Below the pieces are notes generated by a model. The model made no database searches, was not told where the DNA came from, and worked only from the letters and a program-made list of their open reading frames with translations. From contig NZ_KI911560.1 of assembly GCF_000515275.1 (NCBI RefSeq), forward strand, positions 2,604,001-2,668,000: DNA of 64,000 nt. The letters are read 5' to 3'. How positions within the stretch are numbered: the first letter of the stretch is position 1; every line of letters begins with the position of its first letter. Both the position numbers and the translations under genes were made by a program. Shown one piece after another: positions 54,553 to 63,862 of the stretch. The DNA is from Methylophilus sp. 5 (lineage in GTDB: Bacteria > Pseudomonadota > Gammaproteobacteria > Burkholderiales > Methylophilaceae).

Positions 54553-56451
54553 ATGTTGGAAGCATTAAGAAAACACACACAAGGATGGATGGCAAAAATC
54601 ATTCTGGCGCTGATTGTGGTGCCGTTTGCGTTGTTTGGTATCGACTCCTATTTAAATCAGGCTGGTGGCCAAGTGGCCGTGGCTAAAGTCGATGGTCAAA
54701 AAATCTCGCTGCAAGAGTATTCAAATGCGGTAGAGAATGCGCGTAACTATTTGCAGTCACAAGGACAAAAAGTCGATGCAGCCATGCTGGAAAGCCCGGC
54801 ATTCAAGCAGTCGGTGCTGGACGGCATTATTACCCGCCGCCTGGTCGAGGCCGCTGTTCAGGATTACCGCTTTAGAATTAGTGATGAGCAATTGAGCCAG
54901 CACATATTGGGTATGCCTGAGTTTCAGAGTAATGGTAAGTTTTCTGAAGAAACTTATAATCAGCTGCTGACGCAAAATAAGCTGACTCCAGCCAAGTTTG
55001 AACAAAGCGTGCGCAAGGACCTGGCTGTACAACAAGTACGGGATGGCTTGACTAACCTCGTGTTCATGCCGAAAAAAGTGGCCGAGCAATCACTGATGTC
55101 AGAGTTTGAGCAACGTGACGTTACCGTTGCTGATGTCAAAGTATCTGACTTTATGGGTCAGGTAAACGTGACACCAGAGCAGGTACAAGCCTATTACAAC
55201 CAGCACAAAACCAAATTCATCGCGCCTGCCAAGGTAAAGCTGCAGTTTGCTTTGCTAACCGCCGCGGGCTTGATGGGCCAAGTGAATGTGACTGACGAAG
55301 AGGTGAAGCAGTTCTATGACGAAAATGCTGCCAAGCTACAAGGTGATGAGCAGCGTCAAGCTAGCCATATTCTGATCGGCTTTAGCAGCACGGCAACGCC
55401 TGCTGACAAAGCTGCTGCCAAAGAAAAAGCAGAAGCTATTCTTAAACAAGTTAAAGCCAACCCAAAGAACTTTGAGAAACTGGCGATTGAAAACTCGCAA
55501 GACACAGGTTCTGCCGGTAAAGGTGGCGACTTGGGTAGTTTTGGCCGTGGTGCCATGGTAAAGCCATTTGAAGAAGCTGCTTTCTCAATGAAAGTGGGCG
55601 ATATCAGTGAGCTGGTTGAATCCGAGTTTGGTTATCACATCATTAAACTGACTGGCGTAACCGGTGAGTCTTCAGACTTTAATTCTGTAAAACTCAAACT
55701 TAAAGCCGAATTGCTGTTTCAAAAAGCACAAGCCAAATATGCAGAGCTGGCAGACGACTTTGGTAACACTGTTTACGAGCAATCAGGCAGCTTGGATCCT
55801 GTGGCCAAGAAGTTTAATGTGCAAGTTCAAACTTCTCCTGCCATGAGCAAAGAAGAAGTTTCCAAGTTCTTTAAGAGTGATCGTTTTGCGACGTTGCTAT
55901 TTTCTGACGAAGTCCTGAAAGAAAAGCGCAATACAGAGGCTGTTGAAGTGTCCCCAAACAACCTGGTTGCTGGTCGTGTGGTTGAATACGCGCCAGAAGC
56001 GCCACGTAGTTTTGATGAAGTAAAAGGTGGCATTGAAGCCGTGTTAAAAGCCGAAGCAGCGGGCAAACTGGCACAGCAAAAAGGTGAAGCGCTGCTGGCA
56101 GACCTTAAAGCAGGCAAAGCAACCGACACTGACTGGATCACCCCAGTGACGATTGATCGCAGAAATGCACAAGGTTTAAGCGATGGCGTGATGCGTAACG
56201 TATTTAAAGTTAACACACACGCCTTACCAGCCTACTATGGTTTTAACGAGGTAAATAAGGGCTACACCGTGATTAAAGTGATTGCGGTAAGTCAGAAGCT
56301 CAAAGACCAGCCGGACGTCGCTGACAGAGCCTTTAAAGCCTATCAGGCAGCCTTGGGTGATGAAATGTCGCATGCCTATGTCGGCTCACTTAAAGCTAAA
56401 AAAGATATTCAGTTCAACGCAAAAGTATTGTTATCCAAAAATAACGAATAA
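54553..56451 (+). CDS. ppiD: Periplasmic folding chaperone PpiD (SurA_N and PPIC domains)
   Basis: A 632-residue inner-membrane-anchored chaperone that meets proteins leaving the SecYEG channel. One membrane helix near the start (AKIILALIVVPFALFGI) is followed by SurA-like helical parts and a parvulin domain (ASHILIGF, then GGDLGSFGRGAMVKPFEEA and SEFGYHIIKLTG). I start at ATG 54553 (MLEALRKHTQGW), the usual PpiD opening; the frame is open 24 codons upstream. Order lon-hup-(tRNAs)-ppiD matches E. coli lon-hupB-ppiD. Confidence 0.94.
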   Translation: MLEALRKHTQGWMAKIILALIVVPFALFGIDSYLNQAGGQVAVAKVDGQKISLQEYSNAVENARNYLQSQGQKVDAAMLESPAFKQSVLDGIITRRLVEAAVQDYRFRISDEQLSQHILGMPEFQSNGKFSEETYNQLLTQNKLTPAKFEQSVRKDLAVQQVRDGLTNLVFMPKKVAEQSLMSEFEQRDVTVADVKVSDFMGQVNVTPEQVQAYYNQHKTKFIAPAKVKLQFALLTAAGLMGQVNVTDEEVKQFYDENAAKLQGDEQRQASHILIGFSSTATPADKAAAKEKAEAILKQVKANPKNFEKLAIENSQDTGSAGKGGDLGSFGRGAMVKPFEEAAFSMKVGDISELVESEFGYHIIKLTGVTGESSDFNSVKLKLKAELLFQKAQAKYAELADDFGNTVYEQSGSLDPVAKKFNVQVQTSPAMSKEEVSKFFKSDRFATLLFSDEVLKEKRNTEAVEVSPNNLVAGRVVEYAPEAPRSFDEVKGGIEAVLKAEAAGKLAQQKGEALLADLKAGKATDTDWITPVTIDRRNAQGLSDGVMRNVFKVNTHALPAYYGFNEVNKGYTVIKVIAVSQKLKDQPDVADRAFKAYQAALGDEMSHAYVGSLKAKKDIQFNAKVLLSKNNE

Positions 56452-56470
56452 TTGAGCTGGCTGAAACAAA

Positions 56471-56498
56471 GAAAGGAGGGCATTGCCCTCCTTTTTTT
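56471..56498. terminator. Terminator after ppiD
   Basis: AAGGAGGGC and GCCCTCCTT arms followed by seven Ts; convergent with the DUF1294 gene. Confidence 0.85.
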
Positions 56499-56518
56499 AT
56501 TGGTGTGTTTGCTGTTTT

Positions 56519-56983
56519 CTAAATGGTACGAACTATAAAGTCAATCAAAGTAGCCCCTTGAGGCGAAAGCAGCCAGGCAAGTGCCAGACAGTTAAGAATG
56601 ATCGTCGCCCAAAAGGTGATTTGAAAAGAAAGCTTTTTTGATTTGTGGCGAAATAGTCTTTGCGCCAGTATCGCGCCCGGCCAGCCGCCAACCAATGCGA
56701 GTAGATGTAGTGTTTTCTCTGGTGTGCGCCTTTGGTGACGCATGGCAGCTGATTTATCTAGCTTGTAAACGATGAATGCCATAGCGCTTGCCACCCAATA
56801 TACCCAAAAAACCAGTTCAGGCAGTTGGCCAGCCAGCATGGATATCGTCATGCAAGCAAGAAAAGCAATTGCAAAAACCAGTAGCAGCATGTCGTTATTT
56901 GATCGCGCAGGTCGTTCAATCTGTTGAGGCCTTGCTGGATTTGTATTGCGCATCTTTTTATGGATATTTTTATGATTGGCCAC
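56519..56983 (-). CDS. DUF1294 small membrane protein
   Basis: A 154-residue protein of the DUF1294 family, function unknown. Its signature YKLDKSAAMRHQRRTPEKTL and GGWPGAILAQRLFRHK is clear, flanked by about four membrane segments. Some relatives carry an N-terminal cold-shock domain; this one has only a short basic N-terminus. The GTG start at the complement of 56981-56983 gives the length quoted; ATG at 56953 (MRNTNPARP) is an alternative. Confidence 0.8.
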   Translation of the reverse strand: MANHKNIHKKMRNTNPARPQQIERPARSNNDMLLLVFAIAFLACMTISMLAGQLPELVFWVYWVASAMAFIVYKLDKSAAMRHQRRTPEKTLHLLALVGGWPGAILAQRLFRHKSKKLSFQITFWATIILNCLALAWLLSPQGATLIDFIVRTI

Positions 56984-57062
56984 AATCGCTCGCTTTAAGT
57001 TATAACGCTTAAGTAGGTATGGTGCACTTTAGTCTGTTTTGCCTGATCGGTCGCTGCGGCGC

Positions 57063-57449
57063 TTATGCTGGCTCATGACAAACTACTTCAATGTTATGGT
57101 CATCATCATCTAGGATAAATGCAGCATAATAGTGGGGATGGTAATGTGCACGCACACCAGGTGCACCATTATCTCGCCCACCTGCGGCCAGGGCCGTGAC
57201 GTAAAATCTATCTACTTGCGCACGTGAGTTTACCCGAAAGGCAATATGCACTGGCGGCTGATTGGGCGTACCGCTACCTAGCCAAAATTCGGGTTTAGGC
57301 GGCTCGCCAAACCCAGCAAAGTCTTTACCTCCTGACATCGACGCCGGCACTTCTGCTAATAGTTTGAAGCCAAGTGGCGCAAGTGCATGTGTGTAAAAAG
57401 CCTTACTTTTTTCAATATTACTTACTGTTAAGCCTATATGGTCTATCAT
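57063..57449 (-). CDS. VOC-family (glyoxalase-fold) protein
   Basis: A 128-residue single vicinal-oxygen-chelate protein opening MIDHIGLTVSNIEKSKAFY, with HIAFRVNSRAQVDRFY and the late YYAAFILDDDDHNIEVVCH. The H, H, E metal positions are present, as in many glyoxalase-like dioxygenases and lactoylglutathione-lyase relatives, so substrate cannot be named. I start at the ATG complement of 57447-57449 because of a strong AGGAGG site right before it. No partner gene is next to it. Confidence 0.88.
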   Translation of the reverse strand: MIDHIGLTVSNIEKSKAFYTHALAPLGFKLLAEVPASMSGGKDFAGFGEPPKPEFWLGSGTPNQPPVHIAFRVNSRAQVDRFYVTALAAGGRDNGAPGVRAHYHPHYYAAFILDDDDHNIEVVCHEPA

Positions 57450-57624
57450 GAAGGCCTCCTGTTGCAGGGAGCTGAAGCACACCTGAATGATTATTAAATA
57501 TGGTTTTATAAATGATTTTTTAAATTTTTTTATGAATTAAAACAATGATTTTTTTAATTTTTATTGCACCTATTTTTTATAAATACGGTTGGTCGCGCCT
57601 AGGATTTGAGAGTCTATCAGCTAT

Positions 57625-57660
57625 AAAAAAACGCCTGTCTTTACAGAGCAGGCGTTTTTG
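57625..57660. terminator. Terminator after fabI (between fabI and the VOC gene)
   Basis: AAAAAACGCCTG and CAGGCGTTTTT arms at the end of the leftward fabI. Confidence 0.82.
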
Positions 57661-57675
57661 TTTGCAGCGGTAGAC

Positions 57676-58461
57676 TTAGTCGATTTGACCCGCAGCGGTG
57701 ATATTCATGCCGCCATCTACGTAGGTAATTTCACCAGTGACACCAGAAGCTAAATCGCTGGATAAGAAGGCGGCGACGTTGCCGACTTCTTCAATAGTGA
57801 CGTTGCGGCGCAGGGCGGCGTGTTTTTCGTTAAAGCCGATCATTTTGTCGAAGTCAGCAATGCCGGAAGCGGCTAAAGTCTTGATTGGGCCGGCAGAGAT
57901 TGCGTTGACGCGGATGCCGCGTGGGCCCAAGCTTTGTGCCAGGTAGCGGACGTTGGCCTCCAGGCTGGCTTTGGCAACGCCCATGACGTTGTAGTTAGGC
58001 ATGGTGCGCTCTGCGCCAAGATAGCTTAGTGTCAGCAGGCTGCCGTTGCGGCCTTGCATCATTGGGTAGGCGGCTTTAGCCATGGCAGAGAAGCTGTAGG
58101 AGCTAATGTCGTGCGCGATGTGGAAGTATTCGCGGCTGATATTGTCCAGGTAGTCACCATCAAGGGCGACTTTTGGTACGAAGGCAATAGAGTGCACCAA
58201 GCCATCTAGGCCATCCCAGACTTTGGCCAGTTCTACGAACAAGTTGTCAATTTGAGCATCTTCGGCCACGTCACAGGGTAAGACGATATCAGATTCAAAG
58301 TCAGCAGCCAGGTCGCGTACACGTTTTTCGTGTTTGTCGACTTGATAGGTAAAGGCTAGTTCGGCCCCTTGACGTTTCATCGCGGCTGCAATGCCATAAG
58401 CGATTGAACGGTTGCTTAGCAAACCGGCAATCAGAATTTTTTTTCCAGCAAGAAATGCCAT
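57676..58461 (-). CDS. fabI: Enoyl-ACP reductase (NADH) FabI
   Basis: FabI does the last reduction of each fatty-acid elongation cycle. The atypical short-chain dehydrogenase has the FabI set Y147, Y157, K164 ([20 protein letters not shown]) and the N-terminal [17 protein letters not shown] cofactor loop. 261 residues. It lies on the minus strand far from the other fab genes, 35 bases after a peptide-transporter permease gene. Confidence 0.96.
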   Translation of the reverse strand: MAFLAGKKILIAGLLSNRSIAYGIAAAMKRQGAELAFTYQVDKHEKRVRDLAADFESDIVLPCDVAEDAQIDNLFVELAKVWDGLDGLVHSIAFVPKVALDGDYLDNISREYFHIAHDISSYSFSAMAKAAYPMMQGRNGSLLTLSYLGAERTMPNYNVMGVAKASLEANVRYLAQSLGPRGIRVNAISAGPIKTLAASGIADFDKMIGFNEKHAALRRNVTIEEVGNVAAFLSSDLASGVTGEITYVDGGMNITAAGQID

Positions 58462-58496
58462 GCGTGTTCCTGTTTGGTAGGTAGTTAGTTAATCGG

Positions 58497-59321
58497 CTAG
58501 CGTGTGGTGTTAGAACGTGGGTCAAACACGTCACGCAGACCTTCGCCGAGCAGATTATACCCTAACACGGTAATTAATATGGCAAGTCCGGGGTAGAGCG
58601 AGAGCCACCAGGCAAACTGGATATACTCTTTGCCGTCGGTGAGGATGTTGCCCCAGGAGGCTTGTGGCGGCTGCACGCCCAGGCCGAGAAAGCTCAAGCC
58701 GGATTCGAGCAGCACGGCACTGGCGATGCCCAGCACGACGCTGACTAATACCGGTGTTAAGCTATTGGGCAGGCAGTGTTTAAAAATGACGCGCCAGTCA
58801 GGTGCACCCAATGCGGTGGAGGCCGCGACAAATTCACGTTGGGTCAGGCTTAAAAACTCGGCCCTGACTAAACGGGTGACGCTCATCCAGGAGGTGAGAC
58901 CGATCACGATCATGACATTGGTGATAGAGGGGCTCAAAAAAGCAATCACGGCGAGGATGAGGAAAAAGCTGGGGATAGACAGCATGATGTCGACCAGGCG
59001 CATGATGACAGTGTCTACCCAGCCACGGTAATAACCGGCCAGCGCGCCTAAAATCACGCCAATCATGGTGGAAATGCCGACGGCGACCAGGCCAACCAAT
59101 AAGGACACGCGGCCACCAAACAACATGCGGCTCCAGACATCGCGACCCAGGCCATCGGTGCCCATCCAGTGTTCGGCTGAGGGGCCAATCAGGATTTGTT
59201 TGACTTGCACGGCGTCGGGGTCGTAAGGCGCGATCCACGGCGCGAGCAGTGCCAGCAATAAAATGATGCCGATTAAACAGAGCCCGGTGACTGCCAGAGG
59301 ATTTTGCAGGATTCTTTGCAT
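58497..59321 (-). CDS. Peptide/opine-type ABC transporter permease (OppC/DppC/YejE type)
   Basis: A 274-residue inner-membrane permease with an N-terminal helix (TGLCLIGIILLLALLAPWI), then a periplasmic segment with GTDGLGRDVWSRMLFGGRVSL, which is the DppC-family signature, and five more helices. The EAA loop EFVAASTALGAPDWRVIFKHCLPN touches the ATPase. It pairs with the permease just upstream. No ATPase gene follows; fabI comes next. Confidence 0.9.
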   Translation of the reverse strand: MQRILQNPLAVTGLCLIGIILLLALLAPWIAPYDPDAVQVKQILIGPSAEHWMGTDGLGRDVWSRMLFGGRVSLLVGLVAVGISTMIGVILGALAGYYRGWVDTVIMRLVDIMLSIPSFFLILAVIAFLSPSITNVMIVIGLTSWMSVTRLVRAEFLSLTQREFVAASTALGAPDWRVIFKHCLPNSLTPVLVSVVLGIASAVLLESGLSFLGLGVQPPQASWGNILTDGKEYIQFAWWLSLYPGLAILITVLGYNLLGEGLRDVFDPRSNTTR

Positions 59322-59335
59322 AGTGTGTTGTCTGC

Positions 59336-60361
59336 TTAACGTTGTGGCATGATGCCTCTGCGCAGGCGCGGATCTGCCCAGGCGTAAGCGAGGTCTGCCA
59401 GCAGGTTGCCCATTAAAGTGAGCGCTGAGCCGATGGTGAGTATGCCCATAACCACCGGAAAATCACGCATCATGACGGCGTCATAAAATAGTTTGCCCAT
59501 GCCGGGGATGGCGAAAATTGTTTCGGCAATGACTGAGCCGCCGATTAATCCGGGCAACGATAAACCGACCAGTGTAATGAGTGGCAGCAGTGCATTGCGC
59601 AAGGCATGGCGGTAGGTGACCGCGCGATCGCTCAGGCCTTTGGCACGTGCGGTGGTGACGAAGTCCTGGCTGAGTACGTCCAACATGCCGTTTTTAACAA
59701 ACATGGTGACACCGGCCAGGCCAGTGAGGGCGGGAATCACCACCGGCAGGCATAAGTGCATCAACAGGTCATATGCTTTTTGCCAGCCATCTAGTTGTGC
59801 GTAGTTGAGGCTATGCAGGCCAGAAATTGGAAACCATGGGTGAATGACGCCTAGCCAGTACATCAATAACAGCGATAACCAAAAACCAGGAATAGAAAAA
59901 CCGATAAAGTTAAACAGCGTAATGCTACGGTCTGGCCAGCGGCCGTACTTTTTTGCCGCGATGACGCCTAGCGGTACGGCCAGGGTTAGGGTGAGCAGCA
60001 AGCCGACCATATTCATCATTAGCGTGATGGGCAGTGCTTCTTGAATCATGCCGGGCGTGGTGTTGCCTTCTTTATCGGTTTCTGCCCAAAACACGGGCTT
60101 TTGGTGGCTGGCAAAGGAGTGACCAAAGTCCAGGTGTACGATGCGCTCGAGCCAGAGGCCATATTGCACAATAATCGGTTTATCTAAGTGATAAAGTTCG
60201 CGCAGCTTTTGGCGGGACTCTTCAGATGACTTTGGATCAAACGCGGCCTCGGTGCTGGTGATGTCGCCTGGTGCCAAATGCATGATTAAAAAGGAAATCA
60301 GACTGATGCCGATTAACATCGGAATCATCCACAAGATACGTCTGATCAGGTAATTGAGCAT
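59336..60361 (-). CDS. Peptide ABC transporter permease (OppB/DppB/YejB type)
   Basis: A 341-residue permease opening MLNYLIRRILWMIPMLIGISLISFLIMHLAPGD, the standard DppB-like start, with six membrane segments and the EAA loop DFVTTARAKGLSDRAVTYRHALRNALLPL. It sits between the substrate-binding protein gene (2 bases) and the partner permease (14 bases). The large extracytoplasmic segment near residues 60-110 matches the YejB form. Confidence 0.92.
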   Translation of the reverse strand: MLNYLIRRILWMIPMLIGISLISFLIMHLAPGDITSTEAAFDPKSSEESRQKLRELYHLDKPIIVQYGLWLERIVHLDFGHSFASHQKPVFWAETDKEGNTTPGMIQEALPITLMMNMVGLLLTLTLAVPLGVIAAKKYGRWPDRSITLFNFIGFSIPGFWLSLLLMYWLGVIHPWFPISGLHSLNYAQLDGWQKAYDLLMHLCLPVVIPALTGLAGVTMFVKNGMLDVLSQDFVTTARAKGLSDRAVTYRHALRNALLPLITLVGLSLPGLIGGSVIAETIFAIPGMGKLFYDAVMMRDFPVVMGILTIGSALTLMGNLLADLAYAWADPRLRRGIMPQR

Positions 60362-60363
60362 GC

Positions 60364-62064
60364 TTATTCTGCCTGTATTTGCGTGCGTCTGAGCGGCTCA
60401 GGCATGTACCATTTTTGTGAGTCATAACTCACACCGGCGGGGGGCACCGGGTTCATAATACCTTGAACGCGTTTGTGGATGGCGGTCAGGCCATACCCGG
60501 CAGATAAATATACCAGCGGGCTGTCATCATATAAAACCTTGGCAAAGTCGTGATAGATCTGCATGCGTTGTTGAGGGTTAAATTCAAGGCGGCCTTGTTC
60601 TAATAATTTGTCGACGGCAGGGTTATTGTAACCAATAAAGTTAAACTGGCCCGGGCCTTGTTGGCTCGAGTGCCAGATGGAATACTGGTCCGGGTCCAGG
60701 CCCAAGCCCCAACCCATCACTACCGCGTCAAAATTACTAGGTTTAATAAAGTTGGTGAGCAGGCTGGCCCATTCTAAAGTGCGGATACGCGTTTCAATGC
60801 CCACTTCTTTTAAGCGGCGCTGGATAATCACTGCGGTTTTTTCACGTTGCTTATTACCCAGGTTGGTCAGCATTTCAAACGACAGTGGTTTACCGTTACG
60901 CTCGACAATGCCGTCACCATTCGTGTCGGTATAACCTGCTTCGGCCAGTAACTGCCTGGCTTTGGCCGGGTCAAACGGGTAGGGCGTCAAGTGCGGGTTG
61001 CTCCAGCGCGTGCCGGGTTTGTAGGGTGAGGCAATGGTAATGCCCAAGCCCAGATACACGCCGTCGATAATCTCTTGCTTGTCTATGGCGTAATTAATCG
61101 CTTTGCGCACACGCACGTCATCAAACGGTTTGCGCTTAAGGTTAAAGCCCAGGTAGGTGTAGCTGTTGCCGAGCTCTTTATATTGGTTGAGCTTGGCTTG
61201 TAGCGTTGGGCGCGATGGGATAATCCGTGCATAGGTAATCGGATCCAGGTTCATGCTATCTATGTTATCCGCCATCAGCTCTAAAAACTGCGCCGCCGGG
61301 TCGGGGATAATACGCTCAATCAAATGATCAATATAGGCAGGTCCCAGCACCGATTTAGGGTTTTTCTCCAGCTTGATATACTCGCCATGCCGCCATTCTT
61401 TTAACTGGTAGTAGTGGCTGCCCAGCGGTTTTTGCGCAAAGCTGGTGGTGTGAACATCTTGCCCGGCCAGCTTGTGTTTGGGCAGCACTTGCAGGCTGGC
61501 CCAGCTTTCGAGCGCCGGGGCAAACGGCTGTGAATAGTGCACAATAAATGTGTGTGCATCCGGTGCTTCGGCCTTGGTCACCAATTGATAATCCGAAGCA
61601 TACGGGCTATGTGTTTTTTCATCGGTGATCAACTGCCAGGTAAACAGAATATCAGCACTGGTGAGCGGCTTGCCATCCGCCCATTGCAAGCCAGGTTTCA
61701 GCTTAAAGGTAATGGTTTTCTTGTTGTCAGAGACCTGCCATGACTCTGCCAATTCACCTGCTAGGTCCAGGTCCTGGTTGTATTTAAGCAAAGAGTTAAA
61801 CAAATAGCTGCCAATCGCCAGCGAGGCCGACTCACCCGCCACCATGCCTATCATGCTAGCGGGGTCTGAGGGCATGGCGCTGATCATGGTGCCGCCAGGC
61901 TGGGCAGGGTACACCTGGTTAAGTGCTGGTGAACGTTGGTTTTCGCTCTCTGGGCTGCAAGCCATCAGCCCACTACATAACACGCCGATGATCGTTCGTT
62001 GAATTGTCGATGCATGCCGCTTGGTGCAAATCTCATGCAGGCTGGACAAGTGTCGATTGGTCAT
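60364..62064 (-). CDS. Peptide ABC transporter substrate-binding lipoprotein (SBP family 5)
   Basis: A 566-residue extracytoplasmic binding protein with a lipobox LMAC (C36) after an unusually long N-terminal region, followed by SBP_bac_5 domain motifs such as GELAESWQVSDNKKTITFKLKPG-type strands and VRKAINYAIDKQEI. It delivers oligopeptides or a related solute to the two permeases downstream. The start ATG 62064 is 14 bases from the stop of mltD; a shorter start would be needed if the first 20 residues are not translated. Confidence 0.88.
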   Translation of the reverse strand: MTNRHLSSLHEICTKRHASTIQRTIIGVLCSGLMACSPESENQRSPALNQVYPAQPGGTMISAMPSDPASMIGMVAGESASLAIGSYLFNSLLKYNQDLDLAGELAESWQVSDNKKTITFKLKPGLQWADGKPLTSADILFTWQLITDEKTHSPYASDYQLVTKAEAPDAHTFIVHYSQPFAPALESWASLQVLPKHKLAGQDVHTTSFAQKPLGSHYYQLKEWRHGEYIKLEKNPKSVLGPAYIDHLIERIIPDPAAQFLELMADNIDSMNLDPITYARIIPSRPTLQAKLNQYKELGNSYTYLGFNLKRKPFDDVRVRKAINYAIDKQEIIDGVYLGLGITIASPYKPGTRWSNPHLTPYPFDPAKARQLLAEAGYTDTNGDGIVERNGKPLSFEMLTNLGNKQREKTAVIIQRRLKEVGIETRIRTLEWASLLTNFIKPSNFDAVVMGWGLGLDPDQYSIWHSSQQGPGQFNFIGYNNPAVDKLLEQGRLEFNPQQRMQIYHDFAKVLYDDSPLVYLSAGYGLTAIHKRVQGIMNPVPPAGVSYDSQKWYMPEPLRRTQIQAE

Positions 62065-62078
62065 GGGTTCAGGCCGTG

Positions 62079-63626
62079 TCAGTGTTTAGTCGATTTAGTT
62101 TTTTTACTGTGTGTAGTGGTCGTTTTTTTGTGCGCGGATGACTGCGTACTCGTTTGTTTTTTATTTGAAGCCGATGTTTTTTGATGGTTAGATTTTACGC
62201 TGGTTTTTGAGCTACGTGACTGGCTGCTGTTACTTGCGCTACTTTCCTGTTTTTCCAGCTGTAATACTTGGCCAACGGCCAGGCTTTTCGATTTTAAGTG
62301 GTTTTGCTGCATGATCTGTTTGCTGCTGATGCCGTAACGTTTAGCCAGTTTTGCCAATGTATCACCTTGTTTTACCTTGTGGGAGACTGATACAGATTTT
62401 GATTCCCTCTCTACAGGCATCTCAATTGGCAATTGCGCCATGGCGGCGACATCAATCGGCCGGGTCAGGCTGGATTGCACGCTGGCAGGGACCAATAGCT
62501 GCCTGCGCACAATCAGGTTACGGTTGGGCTTGAGGTTGTTGGTAGCGCTCAATTCATAAATACTGATACCAAACTGGCTGGCAATGGCGCCCAGCCGTTC
62601 GCCACGCTTGGGCTGGTAGCTATGCCAGTTAGAGAGCGGGCGGTTATAGTTATTGAGGTTGGTAGTGAAGTTGCTGGCGGCCCAGGTGGGTAGCAGTAAC
62701 TTTTGATAGCTGTTTTCGGTAATCAGCACCGGGCGCGTAAAGCTGGGGTTCAGCGCATTAAATTCTTCTAGTGAAATCCCCGCCAGCTCAGCTGCCAGTT
62801 TGGCGTCAATCTTGTTGGGCGCTTGCACCGTAGTGAAATACGGTTTGTTAGGAATCTCATTAAGCGTTAAACCATAGTTTTCGGGGCGAAAAATAATGTT
62901 TTTAATCGCCTGCAATTTAGGCACGTAATTACGCGTTTCGTCCGGCAATGACAAATGCTGGTAATCAGTGGGTAAACCCAGCTGACGATTGCGCTCAATT
63001 GCGCGCGCCACCGTGCCTTCACCTGCATTGTAGGCCGCCAGTGCAAGGTCCCAGGCACCAAACATGGTGTAGAGTTTTTGCAGATAATTGAGTGCGGCTT
63101 GTGTGGCGGCGGTGACGTCTTTGCGGGAGTCTTTCCAGTAGTTTTGCTTGAGGCCAAAGTCTTTGCCGGTAGACGGAATAAATTGCCAGATGCCAGACGC
63201 TTTGCTGGTAGACAACGCTTTCGGGTTAAAGCCGCTTTCAATCATCGGTAGCAGCGCAATTTCGGTCGGCATGCCTCTTTTTTCAACTTCAACCACAATG
63301 TGGTAAAGGTACTTTTTACTGCGCTCTAACATGCGTGACACATAGTCGGGGCGCGAGGCATACCATTGCTCGTGTTTGTTGGTGTAAGTGGAGTCTATGT
63401 CCGGCATGTTAAAGCCATCGCGTACGCGATCCCACAGGCTGTCTTGCAGGGTTAGTGAGTCTTCGAACTGATAACCAGAGCTATAGCTTTCTGTGCCCGG
63501 TGCGCCATAACTTTCATCATAACTGCCGTTGTCGTCTGACACGGTGGCCGGTTCTATGTATTCAGCACAGGCCAACAATGGCGAGGCCGAAAGAGTGAAC
63601 CATAGCAGTATTTTTTTAAAACGCAT
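62079..63626 (-). CDS. mltD: Membrane-bound lytic murein transglycosylase D
   Basis: MltD cleaves the glycan strands of peptidoglycan. I start at ATG 63626 (MRFKKILLWF), giving 515 residues; the upstream frame extension lacks a signal peptide. A lipobox-like LLAC (C20) follows, then the SLT domain with catalytic E130 (LLPMIESGFNP), and at least two LysM repeats (KVKQGDTLAKLAKRYGISS and YQPKRGERLGAIASQFGI) that bind peptidoglycan. The C-terminal 70 residues are Ser/Lys/Thr-rich and low-complexity. gloB is upstream, the common proteobacterial pairing. Confidence 0.94.
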   Translation of the reverse strand: MRFKKILLWFTLSASPLLACAEYIEPATVSDDNGSYDESYGAPGTESYSSGYQFEDSLTLQDSLWDRVRDGFNMPDIDSTYTNKHEQWYASRPDYVSRMLERSKKYLYHIVVEVEKRGMPTEIALLPMIESGFNPKALSTSKASGIWQFIPSTGKDFGLKQNYWKDSRKDVTAATQAALNYLQKLYTMFGAWDLALAAYNAGEGTVARAIERNRQLGLPTDYQHLSLPDETRNYVPKLQAIKNIIFRPENYGLTLNEIPNKPYFTTVQAPNKIDAKLAAELAGISLEEFNALNPSFTRPVLITENSYQKLLLPTWAASNFTTNLNNYNRPLSNWHSYQPKRGERLGAIASQFGISIYELSATNNLKPNRNLIVRRQLLVPASVQSSLTRPIDVAAMAQLPIEMPVERESKSVSVSHKVKQGDTLAKLAKRYGISSKQIMQQNHLKSKSLAVGQVLQLEKQESSASNSSQSRSSKTSVKSNHQKTSASNKKQTSTQSSAHKKTTTTHSKKTKSTKH

Positions 63627-63862
63627 GACGGTAATACTTAATCCTGAGACTGTTGCGCAAGGCCTTAGATCAAAAAGCCTGCACATGCATTGATGAAACC
63701 GGGCGGCCAGGTGGCCATGCCAACCAGCACGTGATTGACGTAACGCATACATGCGCTTTAAGGAGGACATCATTCTACGTTAATTTTTCAGTGAGACAAG
63801 CCCTTGCCAAGCCGCAAGCGCTGTGCATGCGCTGCACCTTAAGGCCTAGGCATGGATTGAAG

